A DNA stretch of 56,661 bases from Acidobacteriota bacterium (GTDB lineage Bacteria; Acidobacteriota; Terriglobia; UBA7540): positions 1-56,661 of the forward strand of contig JAMCXS010000005.1 of assembly GCA_023474345.1 (NCBI GenBank), given 5' to 3'. The notes beneath the pieces are model-generated. The model was not told the origin of the DNA. It ran no database searches and saw nothing but the letters and a program-made list of their open reading frames with translations. The position numbers were made by a program, and so were the translations under genes. This document shows, in pieces, positions 36,462 through 46,373 of the stretch (the first letter of the stretch is position 1; each line of letters begins with the position of its first letter).

Positions 36462-37400
36462 ATGGTGGACTTAAAAAGCAAAATTCTGAATCCGCATATT
36501 CCAGTTGTCTTCTTTGAGATGGTCCCTCCCGTCAAGGGAAAGCCTGAGGCACTTGAATCCACACTGGGAGAAGTGGCCAGAATTCAGAAACTTGCCGATG
36601 CGATCAACCTTCCGGAAATCCATGATGAAGCACGGGATGGCGACAGAACTTTTAAATTTGTGCCGCGCGTTGAACCGCGAGTCCTGGGGGGCAAGATTCG
36701 CAAAGAATTGAACGCCGACGTTGTGCTTAACCGCTGCGTAGTTTACGAAACGGACCAAGCTGGCTGGCTCCGGGAGACCGAGGAAAAGTTTGGAATTCAA
36801 AACCTGATCCTTGTGGGTGGAGAATCCAGCCACATTCATTATCCAGGGCCCAGCGTCATCCAGGCGGCAAGGGAGATTCAGTCTGCCGGATTGCCGGCGA
36901 CTCTGGGTGGAATCAGCATCCCCAGCCGTGCGCACGAAGTGGAACGGATCCGGCGCAAGGTTGCGGAGGGACTCTGCTTCTTTACGACCCAGGTTCTGTT
37001 TGACTCGAATGATATTGTGTGGCTGATTCAACGTCTCAACGGCCTTGAAGCCCGTATATTCCTGAGCTTCGCTCCTGTAAGCCATCAACGCGACATCGAG
37101 TTCTTGCGATGGCTGGGGGCCGATGCGCCGGCTGATCTCGATGATTTCCTGATTGAAAGCCCGCCCCCTGCAAAAGCTTCCAGCCGTGCCTCAGAACATG
37201 CTTTTGAGAGGAACTTGACCCTGGCACAGCGAATTTTGATGGATGTTTTTGATAATCTCCCGCCTGACCCGCCCCCGCTGGGGATTAACATCGAGCATAT
37301 TAATCGCCGAAACTTCAATGCTGCGGTACGGATGCTGGAGCAACTCAGAACTTTTTACTCAAACCTTATCGCCGCACGAAAACGCGCCAGCCTGGTCTAA
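36462..37400 (+). CDS. Methylenetetrahydrofolate reductase-family protein
   Basis: About 312 aa from ATG at 36462, chosen because the family core (VVFFEMVPPVKGKPEALES) begins soon after; an earlier frame start at 36390 adds 24 unsupported residues, and neither start has a clear ribosome site. The FAD-binding TIM-barrel pattern is visible: a Glu in the first strand (FEMVPP), DAINLPEIHDEARDGDR, RVEPRVLGGKI, GGESSHIHYPGPSV and the conserved ...IFLSFAPV... segment. The substrate would be a C1-folate. It lies between UDG and a second URO-D-family gene. The MTHFR fold is good, but the exact reaction (NADH- or methyl-transfer-linked) is open. Confidence 0.72.
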   Translation: MVDLKSKILNPHIPVVFFEMVPPVKGKPEALESTLGEVARIQKLADAINLPEIHDEARDGDRTFKFVPRVEPRVLGGKIRKELNADVVLNRCVVYETDQAGWLRETEEKFGIQNLILVGGESSHIHYPGPSVIQAAREIQSAGLPATLGGISIPSRAHEVERIRRKVAEGLCFFTTQVLFDSNDIVWLIQRLNGLEARIFLSFAPVSHQRDIEFLRWLGADAPADLDDFLIESPPPAKASSRASEHAFERNLTLAQRILMDVFDNLPPDPPPLGINIEHINRRNFNAAVRMLEQLRTFYSNLIAARKRASLV

Positions 37401-37788
37401 ACCGGCACTTCCAAATTCCTCTGCTGGCGCTGGATTGCCATCTTCATGACGGTCACGGTGCAAGTCCGGCCTTTACGAAATTCAAAACCGGCAGGGCTGG
37501 TTCGAAGGCGGTCGTTCCTATCCTTGGTCTTTGGGTTGGTTTTTGGGCGTTATGTTCTGGGGTCGCGGGTGACTTCCCGAACCGGCCTGGCCTTGGGACG
37601 CGCAGATAAGAAATAGTGGGGTTGGAACAGGGCGACCAGGTTTGCTGTCTGAACTTGACGGGAAGATGCCGGCAGGCGTAGAGTTCTCGCTGACAGACAA
37701 ATCAGAAATATCAGATTGCTTACTTACTTCTGCAAGCGGAAGTCGCAAGTCTCGGCGCACAACTTGAGGCGCTCGTCGTGGAGGCCCG
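37401..37788. other. Intergenic gap of about 390 bp
   Basis: This lies between the MTHFR-like and URO-D-like genes. Only the GGAGG at the end (immediately before the URO-D start) is interpretable; no hairpin or RNA gene stands out. Confidence 0.35.
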
Positions 37789-38874
37789 ATGACTCATAAA
37801 GAGCGATTGCTGACTGCCATTAATCACGAGGAGCCCGACCGGGTTCCCATCTGCGCGTGGTACACGCCGGAAGCGGAGAAGAGGGTGTTGCGTCACCTCG
37901 GTGTGGAATCCGAGGAGACAGAGACTTACAAGGCTGCGGGGGGGCCTCTTCCCATCCTGATGGACCACGACTTTCTGATTTCCTGGGTTGGCCCCTGCAC
38001 TGGTTATTATGCCAATCCTGCGGAGGAATATACCGACGAATGGGGAATCGGCTGGAAGTGGTTCAGGTATTCGGCTGGTGCCTCTTATACGGAAATGGTA
38101 AAACACCCGCTTGCCGACCTGGTTGACGCGGCGGATTTCTCCGTGCCCGATTTTAGTGGAGCAGATCGTTACGCCGGGGCTTGCCGGCTTATTGCTAATT
38201 ACGGGAAAGAATACGGCATTATGGGTGGATTGGCTTGCACGCTCTTCGAGTTGTCGTGGTATCTGCGGGGGATGGAGCAGGTCCTGGTGGATTTGGTTGA
38301 TAATAAAGATTTCATGAACGCCTACCTGGACAAGCTCATGCGATGGATCGACGAAGCCGGGAATCGCATGGTAGGGCTCGGCGTCGACATTGTATGGATC
38401 GGGGACGACTTTGGAACCCAGGACCGCATGTTGATTTCTCCTCAGCTTTTCCGGGAGTTCTTCAAACCCCGCTACGCTCAGCTCTTTCAAAAGTGGAAGA
38501 CCCTCAATCCTCAAGTCAAGATTGCTTTTCATTCCGATGGCAACATCTATCCCATTATTCCTGACCTCGTAGAAATCGGACTCGATATCTTGAATCCTGT
38601 CCAACCGAAATCCATGGACCCTGCCAGATTGAAAAGAGACTTCGGAGAACATCTTACTTTCTGGGGAACCATTGACATCCAGGAAGTAATGCCTTTCGGA
38701 ACCACCGAAGATGTCGCCAACGAGGTTAAACTGCGTTTGCGGACGGTTGGAAAGAACGGTGGCCTCATCATTTCCCCCGCCCACAATATCCAGCCGGACG
38801 TTCCGCTTGAAAACATTCTAACTTTCTACGAAACAGCCAAGACATTCGGCCGCTATCCGCTCGGCGACCTGTGA
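37789..38874 (+). CDS. URO-D-superfamily protein lacking the zinc Cys motif
   Basis: 361 aa from ATG, with GGAGG 4-5 nt upstream. It starts MTHKERLLTAINHEEPDRVP, the standard URO-D/MtaA opening, and ends with the C-terminal block GLIISPAHNIQPDVPLENIL. Conserved segments include VWIGDDFGTQDRMLISPQLF and IAFHSDGNIYPII. In contrast with the 3010-4089 protein, the HxC motif of methyltransferases is HSD here, and the second Cys position is in an AHN block, so zinc binding of the MtaA type is not evident. Uroporphyrinogen decarboxylation is also not supported. It is a member of the large uncharacterised URO-D-like group, and function is unassigned. Confidence 0.72.
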   Translation: MTHKERLLTAINHEEPDRVPICAWYTPEAEKRVLRHLGVESEETETYKAAGGPLPILMDHDFLISWVGPCTGYYANPAEEYTDEWGIGWKWFRYSAGASYTEMVKHPLADLVDAADFSVPDFSGADRYAGACRLIANYGKEYGIMGGLACTLFELSWYLRGMEQVLVDLVDNKDFMNAYLDKLMRWIDEAGNRMVGLGVDIVWIGDDFGTQDRMLISPQLFREFFKPRYAQLFQKWKTLNPQVKIAFHSDGNIYPIIPDLVEIGLDILNPVQPKSMDPARLKRDFGEHLTFWGTIDIQEVMPFGTTEDVANEVKLRLRTVGKNGGLIISPAHNIQPDVPLENILTFYETAKTFGRYPLGDL

Positions 38875-39154
38875 AAAACCGCTCAAATTGCTAAAAGAAT
38901 CGTGGCTCGTTTGAGTTGGTGTGTCACAGCACCTCTCGCGTCTTTCCAGCAAAATCGTGAAACGCAAGAAGGCGCATCGGTATCCCGATTCGCTGCAGGC
39001 TATATTTATGAAACGCTTGGCTTAGCCAAGGGTAGTCCCTGGGAGCGTTGGTTTCCAGCATCGCTCGGCAACAAGAGAACGGAAAGACTGGCAATTACCG
39101 GTGGGATTCAACACACGCCGCACCGAAACCCAAGACAGGCACTGCGGCCAGGAC

Positions 39155-39721
39155 TCAGGAAGAACTGGTAGCAGTTTGTTCCTGCTCAGATTGGCTTGCT
39201 ACATCGAGGAAACGCTGCCGGCATTCCTGGATAGCCTGCCGGGCTTCGCGGGGGCCGCGCCACCCCTCCATTCTAGTCTTTTTGCCCTCGAGTTCTTTAT
39301 AAATCGTGAAGAAATGCTCGATCTCCGTCAGAACGTGTGGAAAGATTTGATCAATAGTGTGAATTTGGTCATACCGCGGATTTCTGTCCGGCACGGCGAG
39401 AATCTTCGTGTCGGGTCCGTGCTCATCCACCATGGCCAGCAGGCCCACCGGCCGCACTTCCAACAGGCAGCCGGGAAAGGTTGCTTCGTCGGCTGAAACA
39501 AGCACGTCAAGCGGATCATCGTCCTCGGCAATCGTTCCGGGAATAAAACCGTAATCGCCCGGGTAGTGCATGGGTGAATATAAAGTACGGTCCAGACGAA
39601 ACAGGCCGAGATTTTTGTCGTACTCGTATTTGTTTGGGGAATTCTTGGGAATCTCCACGATCATCCGGACGATCTCCGGAGATTGCGGACCCGGATCTAA
39701 AGTATGCAACAGTGTCTGCAT
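39155..39721 (-). CDS. ppa: Inorganic pyrophosphatase, family I
   Basis: 188 aa. Motifs include EIPKNSPNKYEYDK near 23-36, MHYPGDYGFIPGTIAEDDDP (51-70) with the metal-binding Asp cluster DDDPLDVLV, and KILAVPDRNPRYD. It hydrolyses pyrophosphate to two phosphates with Mg2+. The 20-residue Gln/Ser-rich C-terminal tail is an extension. It is divergent from the priA gene across a 196-bp region. Confidence 0.95.
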   Translation of the reverse strand: MQTLLHTLDPGPQSPEIVRMIVEIPKNSPNKYEYDKNLGLFRLDRTLYSPMHYPGDYGFIPGTIAEDDDPLDVLVSADEATFPGCLLEVRPVGLLAMVDEHGPDTKILAVPDRNPRYDQIHTIDQIFPHVLTEIEHFFTIYKELEGKKTRMEGWRGPREARQAIQECRQRFLDVASQSEQEQTATSSS

Positions 39722-39917
39722 TTCTTCAGCCTAGCCAAATCCCCTTCTCACTGCAAGCAGAAGGATTAGTCTGCCGCTGGTCACCCCAGCAACAACACCG
39801 AAGGTGTACGCTTCCGAAAGCAAATAAACACAGGGACGTCGGTACGACCAACAGCGGTCTCCGGCAAGATCAGAGTTCGCACTAGCCAACCTGGTTGGGG
39901 TGGCATAGAATCCTGCC

Positions 39918-42395
39918 ATGACTTGTCAAAAGTCAGTGGCAAAAACAAATCGAAGCCCGTACGCTCCTCCTGCCTTGGTCAATGTGGCCGTTCTCGCGGC
40001 CATACGGCATCCGCTGACTTACTCCCTTCCCGAGTCTCTGGAGGTACGCGTGGGCCAGAGGCTCCTGGTTCCGCTCGGCGCGCGGCGGGTATTCGGCATT
40101 GCGCTCGGGACAGCGCCGCCGCCTCCGCCAGGCATCCAGGTGCGCGAAGTCCTTCGCGTAATCGATCCGGAACCGCTTCTTTCGCCAGAACTTCTAACGC
40201 TGGGGCTTTGGATCGCTGAATACTATTTGGCTCCGCCGGGCGAAGTCTTCCGCGCCATGCTACCTCTGCGCTCCGAAACGCGCAAAGTACGTCTGGCCGA
40301 ACTTACCGAAGCCGGGCGGCAAAAACTGGAGGAAATGGCTGGAGACCTTCTGGAAGAAACCCGGCAAAGCGCGGAAGTCAGCCTGTTTCGTTATGTGAAT
40401 AAACATCCCGGCGTGACAATCGAGTCCTTGCGCCGCAAGTTCGATAGACTTTCACCTGAACTTGTATCCCGAGCGATAAAAGATCGCCTACTGGTTCTTT
40501 CGCAAGCCGAACGCCTGCGAGGCCGGGAAAAAGTGTATTCCGTCAGGCTAACAGGGCCATTAGAATCCGCCACGTCACACCTTTCGCCCGTGGCCCGCCG
40601 CATTGTCGAAACTCTCGAACGCCTCGGGGAGGCAAACGACCATCGGGGGCTCTTGAAGATAACGCGAGCTTCTTTCGCTCATTTGGAAAAGCTGCGCCAG
40701 CAAGGTCTTGTGGAATTCACCGATGCAGCTCAGGTTGCAACCCAACCCGGTCCGAGGTCCGAACCCCCTGCCATGACCGCTTTGCAAGCACACGCGACTG
40801 ACGTTCTGACCGAATGCGTTCGTCGCCGGGAGTTTAACGTTGTATTGCTTCATGGCATCACCGCGAGCGGCAAAACGGAAGTCTATCTGCGCGTGATCGA
40901 GCGCGCGCTGGAATCCGGCCGTACCGCCTTAATGCTAGTTCCGGAAATCGCCTTGACCCCAGCCATGCACCAGCAGTTTCTATCCCGCTTCGGAAATACC
41001 ATGGCGGTCCTCCACAGCGGTCTGGGGGCGAACGAACGTCATGACGCTTGGTGGCGCTTGCGACGGGGTGAAGCTCGGGTTGTGCTGGGGACGCGGTCGG
41101 CGGTTTTTGCGCCACTGGAAAACCTGGGCGTAATCATTGTGGATGAAGAACACGAGTCCAGCTACAAGCAGGAGGAGACCCCTCGTTACCACGGCCGGGA
41201 TGTGGCGATTGTCCGGGCCCAACTGGCCAAGGCTCTGATTGTCCTTGGTTCGGCCACGCCATCTCTTGAGAGCTACGCCAACGCTCAAAAAGGAAAATAT
41301 CACCTTTTGACGCTCGGCGAGCGCGTGGGTGGCCGCCCGCTGGCCAGCGTGGAAATCGTGGATATGCGCGAAGAGTTTCGGCAGACCCACACCCAGGTTC
41401 CCATTTCCCGCCGCCTGCGAGAAGAAGTGGAAGCACAGCTTCGGTCCGGAAAGCAGACGATGTTCCTGTTGAACCGGCGCGGCTACTCCTGGTTTCTGCT
41501 TTGCCGAAGTTGCGGCCAAACCGAACGCTGCGTAAACTGCTCGATCTCTCTAACATACCATCGGCACGAGAAACGCTTGATTTGCCACTACTGCGGCTAC
41601 CGGGCTGCGGTCCCTTCGCGGTGCCGGGCTTGCGGCAGCGAATATCTCTATTACGTCGGCGAAGGGACGGAGAAGTTGGAGCAAAAACTCGCCGAGATGT
41701 TTCCTCAGGCGCAAGTGGCCCGGCTGGACCGCGACGCCGCACGCCGCCCCGGCCAATACCTCAAGATTTTGTCAGATTTTAAAGAGGGGAAAATCGATAT
41801 TTTGGTCGGGACCCAGCTTATTGCCAAGGGACACGATTTCCCCAAGGTGACGCTGGTCGGAATTGTTTCTGCCGACACTTCGCTGGCCTTGCCGGATTTT
41901 CGAGCGGCGGAACGCACTTTCCAGTTGCTCACGCAGGCAGCAGGCCGGGCGGGCCGCGGCGAAACTCCCGGACGAGTACTGGTACAAACATTCTACCCGG
42001 AGCATTACGCAATCCGCCTGGCCGCCGGACAGGACTTCGCCCGGTTTTTCACAAAAGAGATGCAGTTCCGACGCTTGATGCACTACCCTCCCACAGCGGC
42101 TCTGGCCAACGTAATCGTCCAGGACAAGAAGCTTGATGAGGCTGCACGGATTGCCAAAGAAGTCGGAGACTTTTTTGAGAAGATCGGCGATTTGGCTCGC
42201 GGAATAAAAATCCTGGGCCCCGGACCTGCACCACTGGCGAGAATCGAAGGGCTTTACCGCATACAGTTTCTGCTGAAGGCGGCATCGCGCGCAAGGCTCA
42301 ATGCGGTTCTCCGTCGCCTGGCCGATGAATGCGGGCAGATTGGCATTCCGGCCCACTCGCTGATGATCGATATGGACCCGGTGAGCCTTATGTAG
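39918..42395 (+). CDS. priA: Primosomal protein N' (PriA helicase)
   Basis: 825 aa. The N-terminal DNA-binding part begins VNVAVLAAIRHPLTYSLPES. Superfamily 2 helicase motifs follow: Walker A GITASGKTEVYL (315-326 approx), DEEH box, and the late LVGTQLIAKGHDFPKVTLVG and AAGRAGRGETPG motifs. A zinc-binding block of paired Cys (LLCRSCGQTERCVNCSISL, then CHYCGYRAAVPSRCRACGSE) lies between the helicase lobes. It reloads the replisome at stalled or repaired forks. A single gene, convergent with the HU gene. Confidence 0.96.
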   Translation: MTCQKSVAKTNRSPYAPPALVNVAVLAAIRHPLTYSLPESLEVRVGQRLLVPLGARRVFGIALGTAPPPPPGIQVREVLRVIDPEPLLSPELLTLGLWIAEYYLAPPGEVFRAMLPLRSETRKVRLAELTEAGRQKLEEMAGDLLEETRQSAEVSLFRYVNKHPGVTIESLRRKFDRLSPELVSRAIKDRLLVLSQAERLRGREKVYSVRLTGPLESATSHLSPVARRIVETLERLGEANDHRGLLKITRASFAHLEKLRQQGLVEFTDAAQVATQPGPRSEPPAMTALQAHATDVLTECVRRREFNVVLLHGITASGKTEVYLRVIERALESGRTALMLVPEIALTPAMHQQFLSRFGNTMAVLHSGLGANERHDAWWRLRRGEARVVLGTRSAVFAPLENLGVIIVDEEHESSYKQEETPRYHGRDVAIVRAQLAKALIVLGSATPSLESYANAQKGKYHLLTLGERVGGRPLASVEIVDMREEFRQTHTQVPISRRLREEVEAQLRSGKQTMFLLNRRGYSWFLLCRSCGQTERCVNCSISLTYHRHEKRLICHYCGYRAAVPSRCRACGSEYLYYVGEGTEKLEQKLAEMFPQAQVARLDRDAARRPGQYLKILSDFKEGKIDILVGTQLIAKGHDFPKVTLVGIVSADTSLALPDFRAAERTFQLLTQAAGRAGRGETPGRVLVQTFYPEHYAIRLAAGQDFARFFTKEMQFRRLMHYPPTAALANVIVQDKKLDEAARIAKEVGDFFEKIGDLARGIKILGPGPAPLARIEGLYRIQFLLKAASRARLNAVLRRLADECGQIGIPAHSLMIDMDPVSLM

Positions 42396-42482
42396 AGGAC
42401 GCCCCAGGACTCGGAAGTCGAGCCGCCAGCGTCACTTGCAAAACCGGATGCGCCCCTTCGAACTGTACGCCAAGTACTAACT

Positions 42483-42752
42483 CTAGGGAAGAGACTGAAG
42501 CTCCTTACCAGGTTTGAAGCGGACCGCCTTCCCCGGCACGATATTAACTTCAGCACCCGTCCGTGGATTTCTGCCGATGCCGGTTTTGCGAGGTTTGACG
42601 TTAAACACGCCGAAGCCTCGCAATTCAATCCGCTCACCTCTGGCCAGGGCCTTCTTCATCGACTCGAAAACGGTTTCAACAGCGCCTTCGGCTTTGGTCT
42701 TGGTAATGCCTGTTCGATTGACCACATCGTTGACAAGATCGAGCTTGATCAC
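42483..42752 (-). CDS. hup: HU-family DNA-binding protein
   Basis: 89 aa from GTG at 42752, with AGGAGG 4 nt upstream. It has the HU signature [20 protein letters not shown], then [21 protein letters not shown]. The N-terminal half [20 protein letters not shown] is the dimerisation helix. It bends and compacts DNA. A strong promoter lies just upstream (42808-42780). It is convergent with priA and divergent from dcd. Confidence 0.94.
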   Translation of the reverse strand: MIKLDLVNDVVNRTGITKTKAEGAVETVFESMKKALARGERIELRGFGVFNVKPRKTGIGRNPRTGAEVNIVPGKAVRFKPGKELQSLP

Positions 42753-42779
42753 AGAAACCTCCTGAAAACACAGGATTTT

Positions 42780-42808
42780 ATCGTAAAAATCCCATTCGCC
42801 GTTGTCAA
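42780..42808 (-). promoter_or_regulatory. Strong sigma70 promoter of the HU gene
   Basis: On the minus strand, TTGACA (42808-42803), 17-bp spacer, TACGAT (42785-42780), with the SD and GTG just downstream. The plus-strand side carries weaker boxes for dcd overlapping the same bases (TTGTCA at 42802-42807 and TATTAT at 42823-42828). Confidence 0.65.
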
Positions 42809-42913
42809 GTTGTTTTCTTCTGTATTATGATGCCTTGCGCTGTTTGCTTTAATGACGCAACCCGTCGGGAGTGTCCCGCAGAGTTGTCAGATCCCAATTT
42901 TAAGGAAGAACTG

Positions 42914-43468
42914 ATGGCCGTTAAAAATGACCGCTGGATCCGTCGTATGGTTCATGAGCATGAAATGATTTCCCCATTTGCCGAAAGTCAGGTGCGAGAA
43001 GGGGTGATTTCCTATGGACTGTCTTCTTACGGATACGATCTACGTGTCGCGGACGAATTCAAGATTTTCACGAACGTCAACAGCACGACCGTGGATCCGA
43101 AGAACTTTGATGCCCGTTCGTTTGTTGAATTTCGCGGGCCGGTGTGCATAGTTCCACCCAATTCCTTCGCCCTGGCCCGTTCGGTGGAGTACTTTAAGAT
43201 TCCTCGGAACATTCTGACGGTCTGCGTGGGGAAGTCAACCTATGCGCGTTGTGGGATAATCGTTAATGTGACTCCGTTGGAGCCCGAATGGGAAGGGTTC
43301 GTCACGCTGGAAATTTCCAACACCACTCCCCTTCCTGCGCGCGTCTATTCTAACGAGGGGCTGTGCCAGATAGTGTTTTTTGAGTCAGACGAAGTCTGCG
43401 AAACGTCTTATAAAGACAAGAAGGGTAAATACCAGGCACAGCAAGGCATTGTCTTACCCCGAATATGA
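42914..43468 (+). CDS. dcd: dCTP deaminase
   Basis: 184 aa from ATG at 42914 ([20 protein letters not shown]), preceded by AAGGAAGAA. The longer frame from 42827 is not supported by the family length. Motifs include [20 protein letters not shown], with nucleotide-binding and active-site residues, and [19 protein letters not shown]. It deaminates dCTP to dUTP for dTTP synthesis. The stop overlaps the next ATG by four bases (ATGA), coupling it to the protease gene. Confidence 0.95.
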   Translation: MAVKNDRWIRRMVHEHEMISPFAESQVREGVISYGLSSYGYDLRVADEFKIFTNVNSTTVDPKNFDARSFVEFRGPVCIVPPNSFALARSVEYFKIPRNILTVCVGKSTYARCGIIVNVTPLEPEWEGFVTLEISNTTPLPARVYSNEGLCQIVFFESDEVCETSYKDKKGKYQAQQGIVLPRI

Positions 43469-44829
43469 TGAAAATCTGCCTTTGGTTAACGGCCTCCGTC
43501 GTCTTGATCCTGGTTTGCATGGCCGCGCCTGGTTGGGGCGCTACTCCCCGGATAGCTCAACAGGCGAACCAACCCAAGGCAGAGAATGTTGCTCCGGCGG
43601 AGCCTCGCCTTCCTCCGCCTCCTGACAGGTACGAACTTTCACCCCAGAAAAGGGCAGAAGCCATTGCCTATTCGCACATCCGTTACGCCCTCTATTTCGC
43701 CGGTGTGGCGCTTGCGCTTCTAATCTATTTCGTCTTGTGGCGCGGTGGGGTCGCGGTCGCTTTTCGGAATTGGGCGCGCCGCCTGTCTCGCCGTCACTTC
43801 TTGCAATGTCTCGTGTTTGCACCCCTGTTCTTTGTTACGGTGGAACTTGTTGAGTTCCCCTTCGATTTTTATTCGGACTATATTGTCGAGCATCGATTTG
43901 GGCTCTCAAGCGAGGGCCTTGGATCCTGGGCTGCGGATTGGGGCAAGAGTCTGGTCCTTCTGGTTATTGTCGGCACGTTCATAGTTTGGATATTCTATGC
44001 CATAGTGCGTCGCAGCCCACGACGCTGGTGGTTTTATTTCTGGGCGGCCACTATTCCCATAATCCTATTTCTGATGTTCATTGAGCCATATGTGGTCGAG
44101 CCGTTGTTTTTCAAGTTCACGCCGCTCCAGGCCTCTGATCCCGCACTGGTCGCCCAAATTGAAAAGATGCTTCACCGTGCCCACCTGCGTATTCCTCCCT
44201 CTAGAATTCTGGAGATGAATGCCAGCTCGAAAACAAAGACCCTTAATGCTTACGTATCCGGGCTGGGCGAAAGCAAGCGCGTGGTGGTTTGGGACACCAC
44301 CCTAAAAAAGCTGACCGATGACGAGACCTTGCTGGTGCTTGGGCATGAAACAGGCCATTATGTTTTGCACCACATCCTGAAGGAATTTGTTCTGGATGAA
44401 CTGATCTCGCTGGGGTTTATCGCGTTGGGCTTTGTTGCCGTCAAGCGGTTGATCAGACGCTTCGGGGACCGCACCGGTATTGAAGGCGAAGGTGACCTGG
44501 CGTCGTTTCCGCTGATGTTGCTGGTGCTGACGGCACTCAGTTTCTTCGCCTCACCGGCCGTCAATGCCGTTTCACGCCATTACGAGCACCAGGCCGACCA
44601 GTTCGCGCTCGAAGTCACGCATGACGTTGTTCCAGACCCGAATGCCGCCGAAGCGTGGGCTTTCCAAATCCTCGGAGAACAGGACCTTTCCGATCCCGAT
44701 CCCAATCCTTTCATTGTGTTCTGGCTTTATAGCCATCCGCCAATCGACCAGCGCATTCGCTTTGCCATGAGCTATCACCCATGGACAGAAGGCAAGCCAA
44801 TGCAGTTTGTGCATCCGGGGGAACCGTGA
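43465..44829 (+). CDS. CAAX prenyl protease/Ste24-type M48 membrane metalloprotease
   Basis: 454 aa. Residues 1-26 form a cleavable-looking hydrophobic N-terminus followed by a Pro-rich linker, then several membrane helices (about 73-92, 113-130, 163-183, 190-207). The zinc site HETGH is at 294-298, and the third ligand is the Glu in [12 protein letters not shown]. The architecture is that of CAAX/Ste24 and HtpX-type integral membrane proteases. In bacteria these enzymes serve membrane quality control. Distinct from the soluble exported M48 protein at 12184-13668. Overlaps dcd. Confidence 0.85.
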   Translation: MMKICLWLTASVVLILVCMAAPGWGATPRIAQQANQPKAENVAPAEPRLPPPPDRYELSPQKRAEAIAYSHIRYALYFAGVALALLIYFVLWRGGVAVAFRNWARRLSRRHFLQCLVFAPLFFVTVELVEFPFDFYSDYIVEHRFGLSSEGLGSWAADWGKSLVLLVIVGTFIVWIFYAIVRRSPRRWWFYFWAATIPIILFLMFIEPYVVEPLFFKFTPLQASDPALVAQIEKMLHRAHLRIPPSRILEMNASSKTKTLNAYVSGLGESKRVVVWDTTLKKLTDDETLLVLGHETGHYVLHHILKEFVLDELISLGFIALGFVAVKRLIRRFGDRTGIEGEGDLASFPLMLLVLTALSFFASPAVNAVSRHYEHQADQFALEVTHDVVPDPNAAEAWAFQILGEQDLSDPDPNPFIVFWLYSHPPIDQRIRFAMSYHPWTEGKPMQFVHPGEP

Positions 44830-45255
44830 TTGGGGTTTCTCTGAGCTCGTCCTGACGGAGCCGGAGACGGGTGTGTAGACTTTACCCAATGCGCCAACAT
44901 TGAACACTTTTTTGCTTTGGCGACTTATAAGTCTTTGTAACTTATTGATAATACAAATGTTGTTTATCGTGATTTTTAGGCATGCAACGTCCCAAATGTC
45001 CCATTGCGGGCGAGCATAAGGCGAAGGCCCCGCTCAATATATAGCCTACATAGAGGGGCTATCGGCTCTTAGCCGCGGGCAACGGTTCTGGTGAGCATGG
45101 GATTTTGATTGGTGGAAAAACCCACGGTCAATCAGGAATCCGATTGACCGTCACTACCTTCCTTCGCGGCACCGGACGGCGGGCGCGCCACGCCCGGATT
45201 GGAAATTGCAAATTTCAGATTGAAGATGGCGACGGCGGGGGCGGCACCGCTACAG
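44830..45255. other. Intergenic gap of about 430 bp
   Basis: This lies between convergent genes. It is AT-rich at 44900-44990 and holds one perfect inverted repeat (annotated separately). No gene or RNA is recognised. Confidence 0.4.
45124..45151. repeat. 10-bp perfect inverted repeat
   Basis: ACGGTCAATC (45124-45133), an 8-nt loop, and GATTGACCGT (45142-45151). It is not followed by a T tract, so it may be a protein-binding palindrome or part of a weak hairpin. Confidence 0.5.
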
Positions 45256-46257
45256 TTAGCTCACGGCCTTGGTTCCCAGAGCTTCGCGGACGGAGGCCAG
45301 ATCAGCCTCGACCATCATCTCCACCAGTTGCGGAAAATCCACCTTCGGCTGCCAGCCAAGGTCTTTCTGAGCGGCGCTCGAATCGGCCCGCAAGTCGTGG
45401 ATCTCCCCGGTCCGAAGAAACTGCGAGTCCACCTCAACCCACTCTTCGATGGTGCGAGGAACATCTTCTTCGTGGCAGACCTTCTTGACTTCAATCAAAA
45501 CCTGCCGGAGGAAATCCTGCACACTATGGGAAACGCCCGTGCCGATGACGTAGTCCTTCGGCGTATCGTGTTGCAGCATGGCATGCATCGCCTTCACGTA
45601 ATCTCCGGCAAATCCCCAATCGCGCCGCGATTGTAAATTTCCCAGCTTGAGCTTCGTTCGGTCGCCCAGGACCCAGCGCGCCGCCGCCCGGGTGATTTTT
45701 CGCGTGACCATTTCCGGACCGCGTCGCGGGGATTCATGGTTGAACAGAATGCCTCCCAATACGAAGAGTCCCCGGTTTCGATACACGGCCGCCAGACGAT
45801 GGGCGGCCATTTTCGAGGTTCCGTAAGGAGAAGTCGGACTGAAAGGAGTCCGCTCGCTGCAGATCGCTCCAACATTCCCAAACATTTCCGAGGTTGATGC
45901 CTGATACACGCGCGTGTCCGGCTTTTGGCGTTCGACAATCTGCAGAAGCCGCGCAAACCCGCCGACATTAATGTCAAAAGTCTCCGCAGGACACTCCCAA
46001 CTGGTGGGAACAAAGACCTGCGCCGCCAGGTTGTAAACCTCATCTGGCCAGGCTTTCTGAAAGGCGACCTTAAGAGATTCTTCATCCCGCAGGTCGCCGT
46101 ACACAAATTCAATTCTGTGAACAATCTTTTCCAGCCAGCGCGACGTCTCGGGCTCACGGCGCACCAATCCCCAAACCTCGTAGCCGAGATCAAGCAGATA
46201 CTCCGCAAGATAACTTCCGTCTTGTCCGGATATTCCGGTAATCAGTGCTCTTCTCAA
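45256..46257 (-). CDS. GDP-mannose 4,6-dehydratase-like SDR
   Basis: 333 aa from TTG at 46257, giving MRRALITGISGQDGSYLAEY, the family N-terminus; six G's lie just upstream. The Rossmann motif GISGQDG, the catalytic YGTSK (Tyr-x-x-x-Lys) and the NHESPRRGPEMVTRKI segment match GDP-mannose dehydratase. The enzyme yields GDP-4-keto-6-deoxymannose, a precursor of GDP-fucose and GDP-rhamnose used in surface glycans. No reductase partner is adjacent. It is the downstream member of a pair with the glycosyltransferase on the same strand. Confidence 0.85.
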   Translation of the reverse strand: MRRALITGISGQDGSYLAEYLLDLGYEVWGLVRREPETSRWLEKIVHRIEFVYGDLRDEESLKVAFQKAWPDEVYNLAAQVFVPTSWECPAETFDINVGGFARLLQIVERQKPDTRVYQASTSEMFGNVGAICSERTPFSPTSPYGTSKMAAHRLAAVYRNRGLFVLGGILFNHESPRRGPEMVTRKITRAAARWVLGDRTKLKLGNLQSRRDWGFAGDYVKAMHAMLQHDTPKDYVIGTGVSHSVQDFLRQVLIEVKKVCHEEDVPRTIEEWVEVDSQFLRTGEIHDLRADSSAAQKDLGWQPKVDFPQLVEMMVEADLASVREALGTKAVS

Positions 46258-46373
46258 AAGTCCCCCCAAATTAGTAGTATTGTAGCTTCCGTACGCGCTC
46301 GAGCAGAATCGCTTCAGGCTGCGGCGTCTCCCGGCAGGGTGTCACCCCGGCGTTTCGGGCGTCAACGCACACT

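Noticed and set aside
45124-45151. Rho-independent terminator at the inverted repeat
   Set aside because: The stem is perfect but no T tract follows on either strand.
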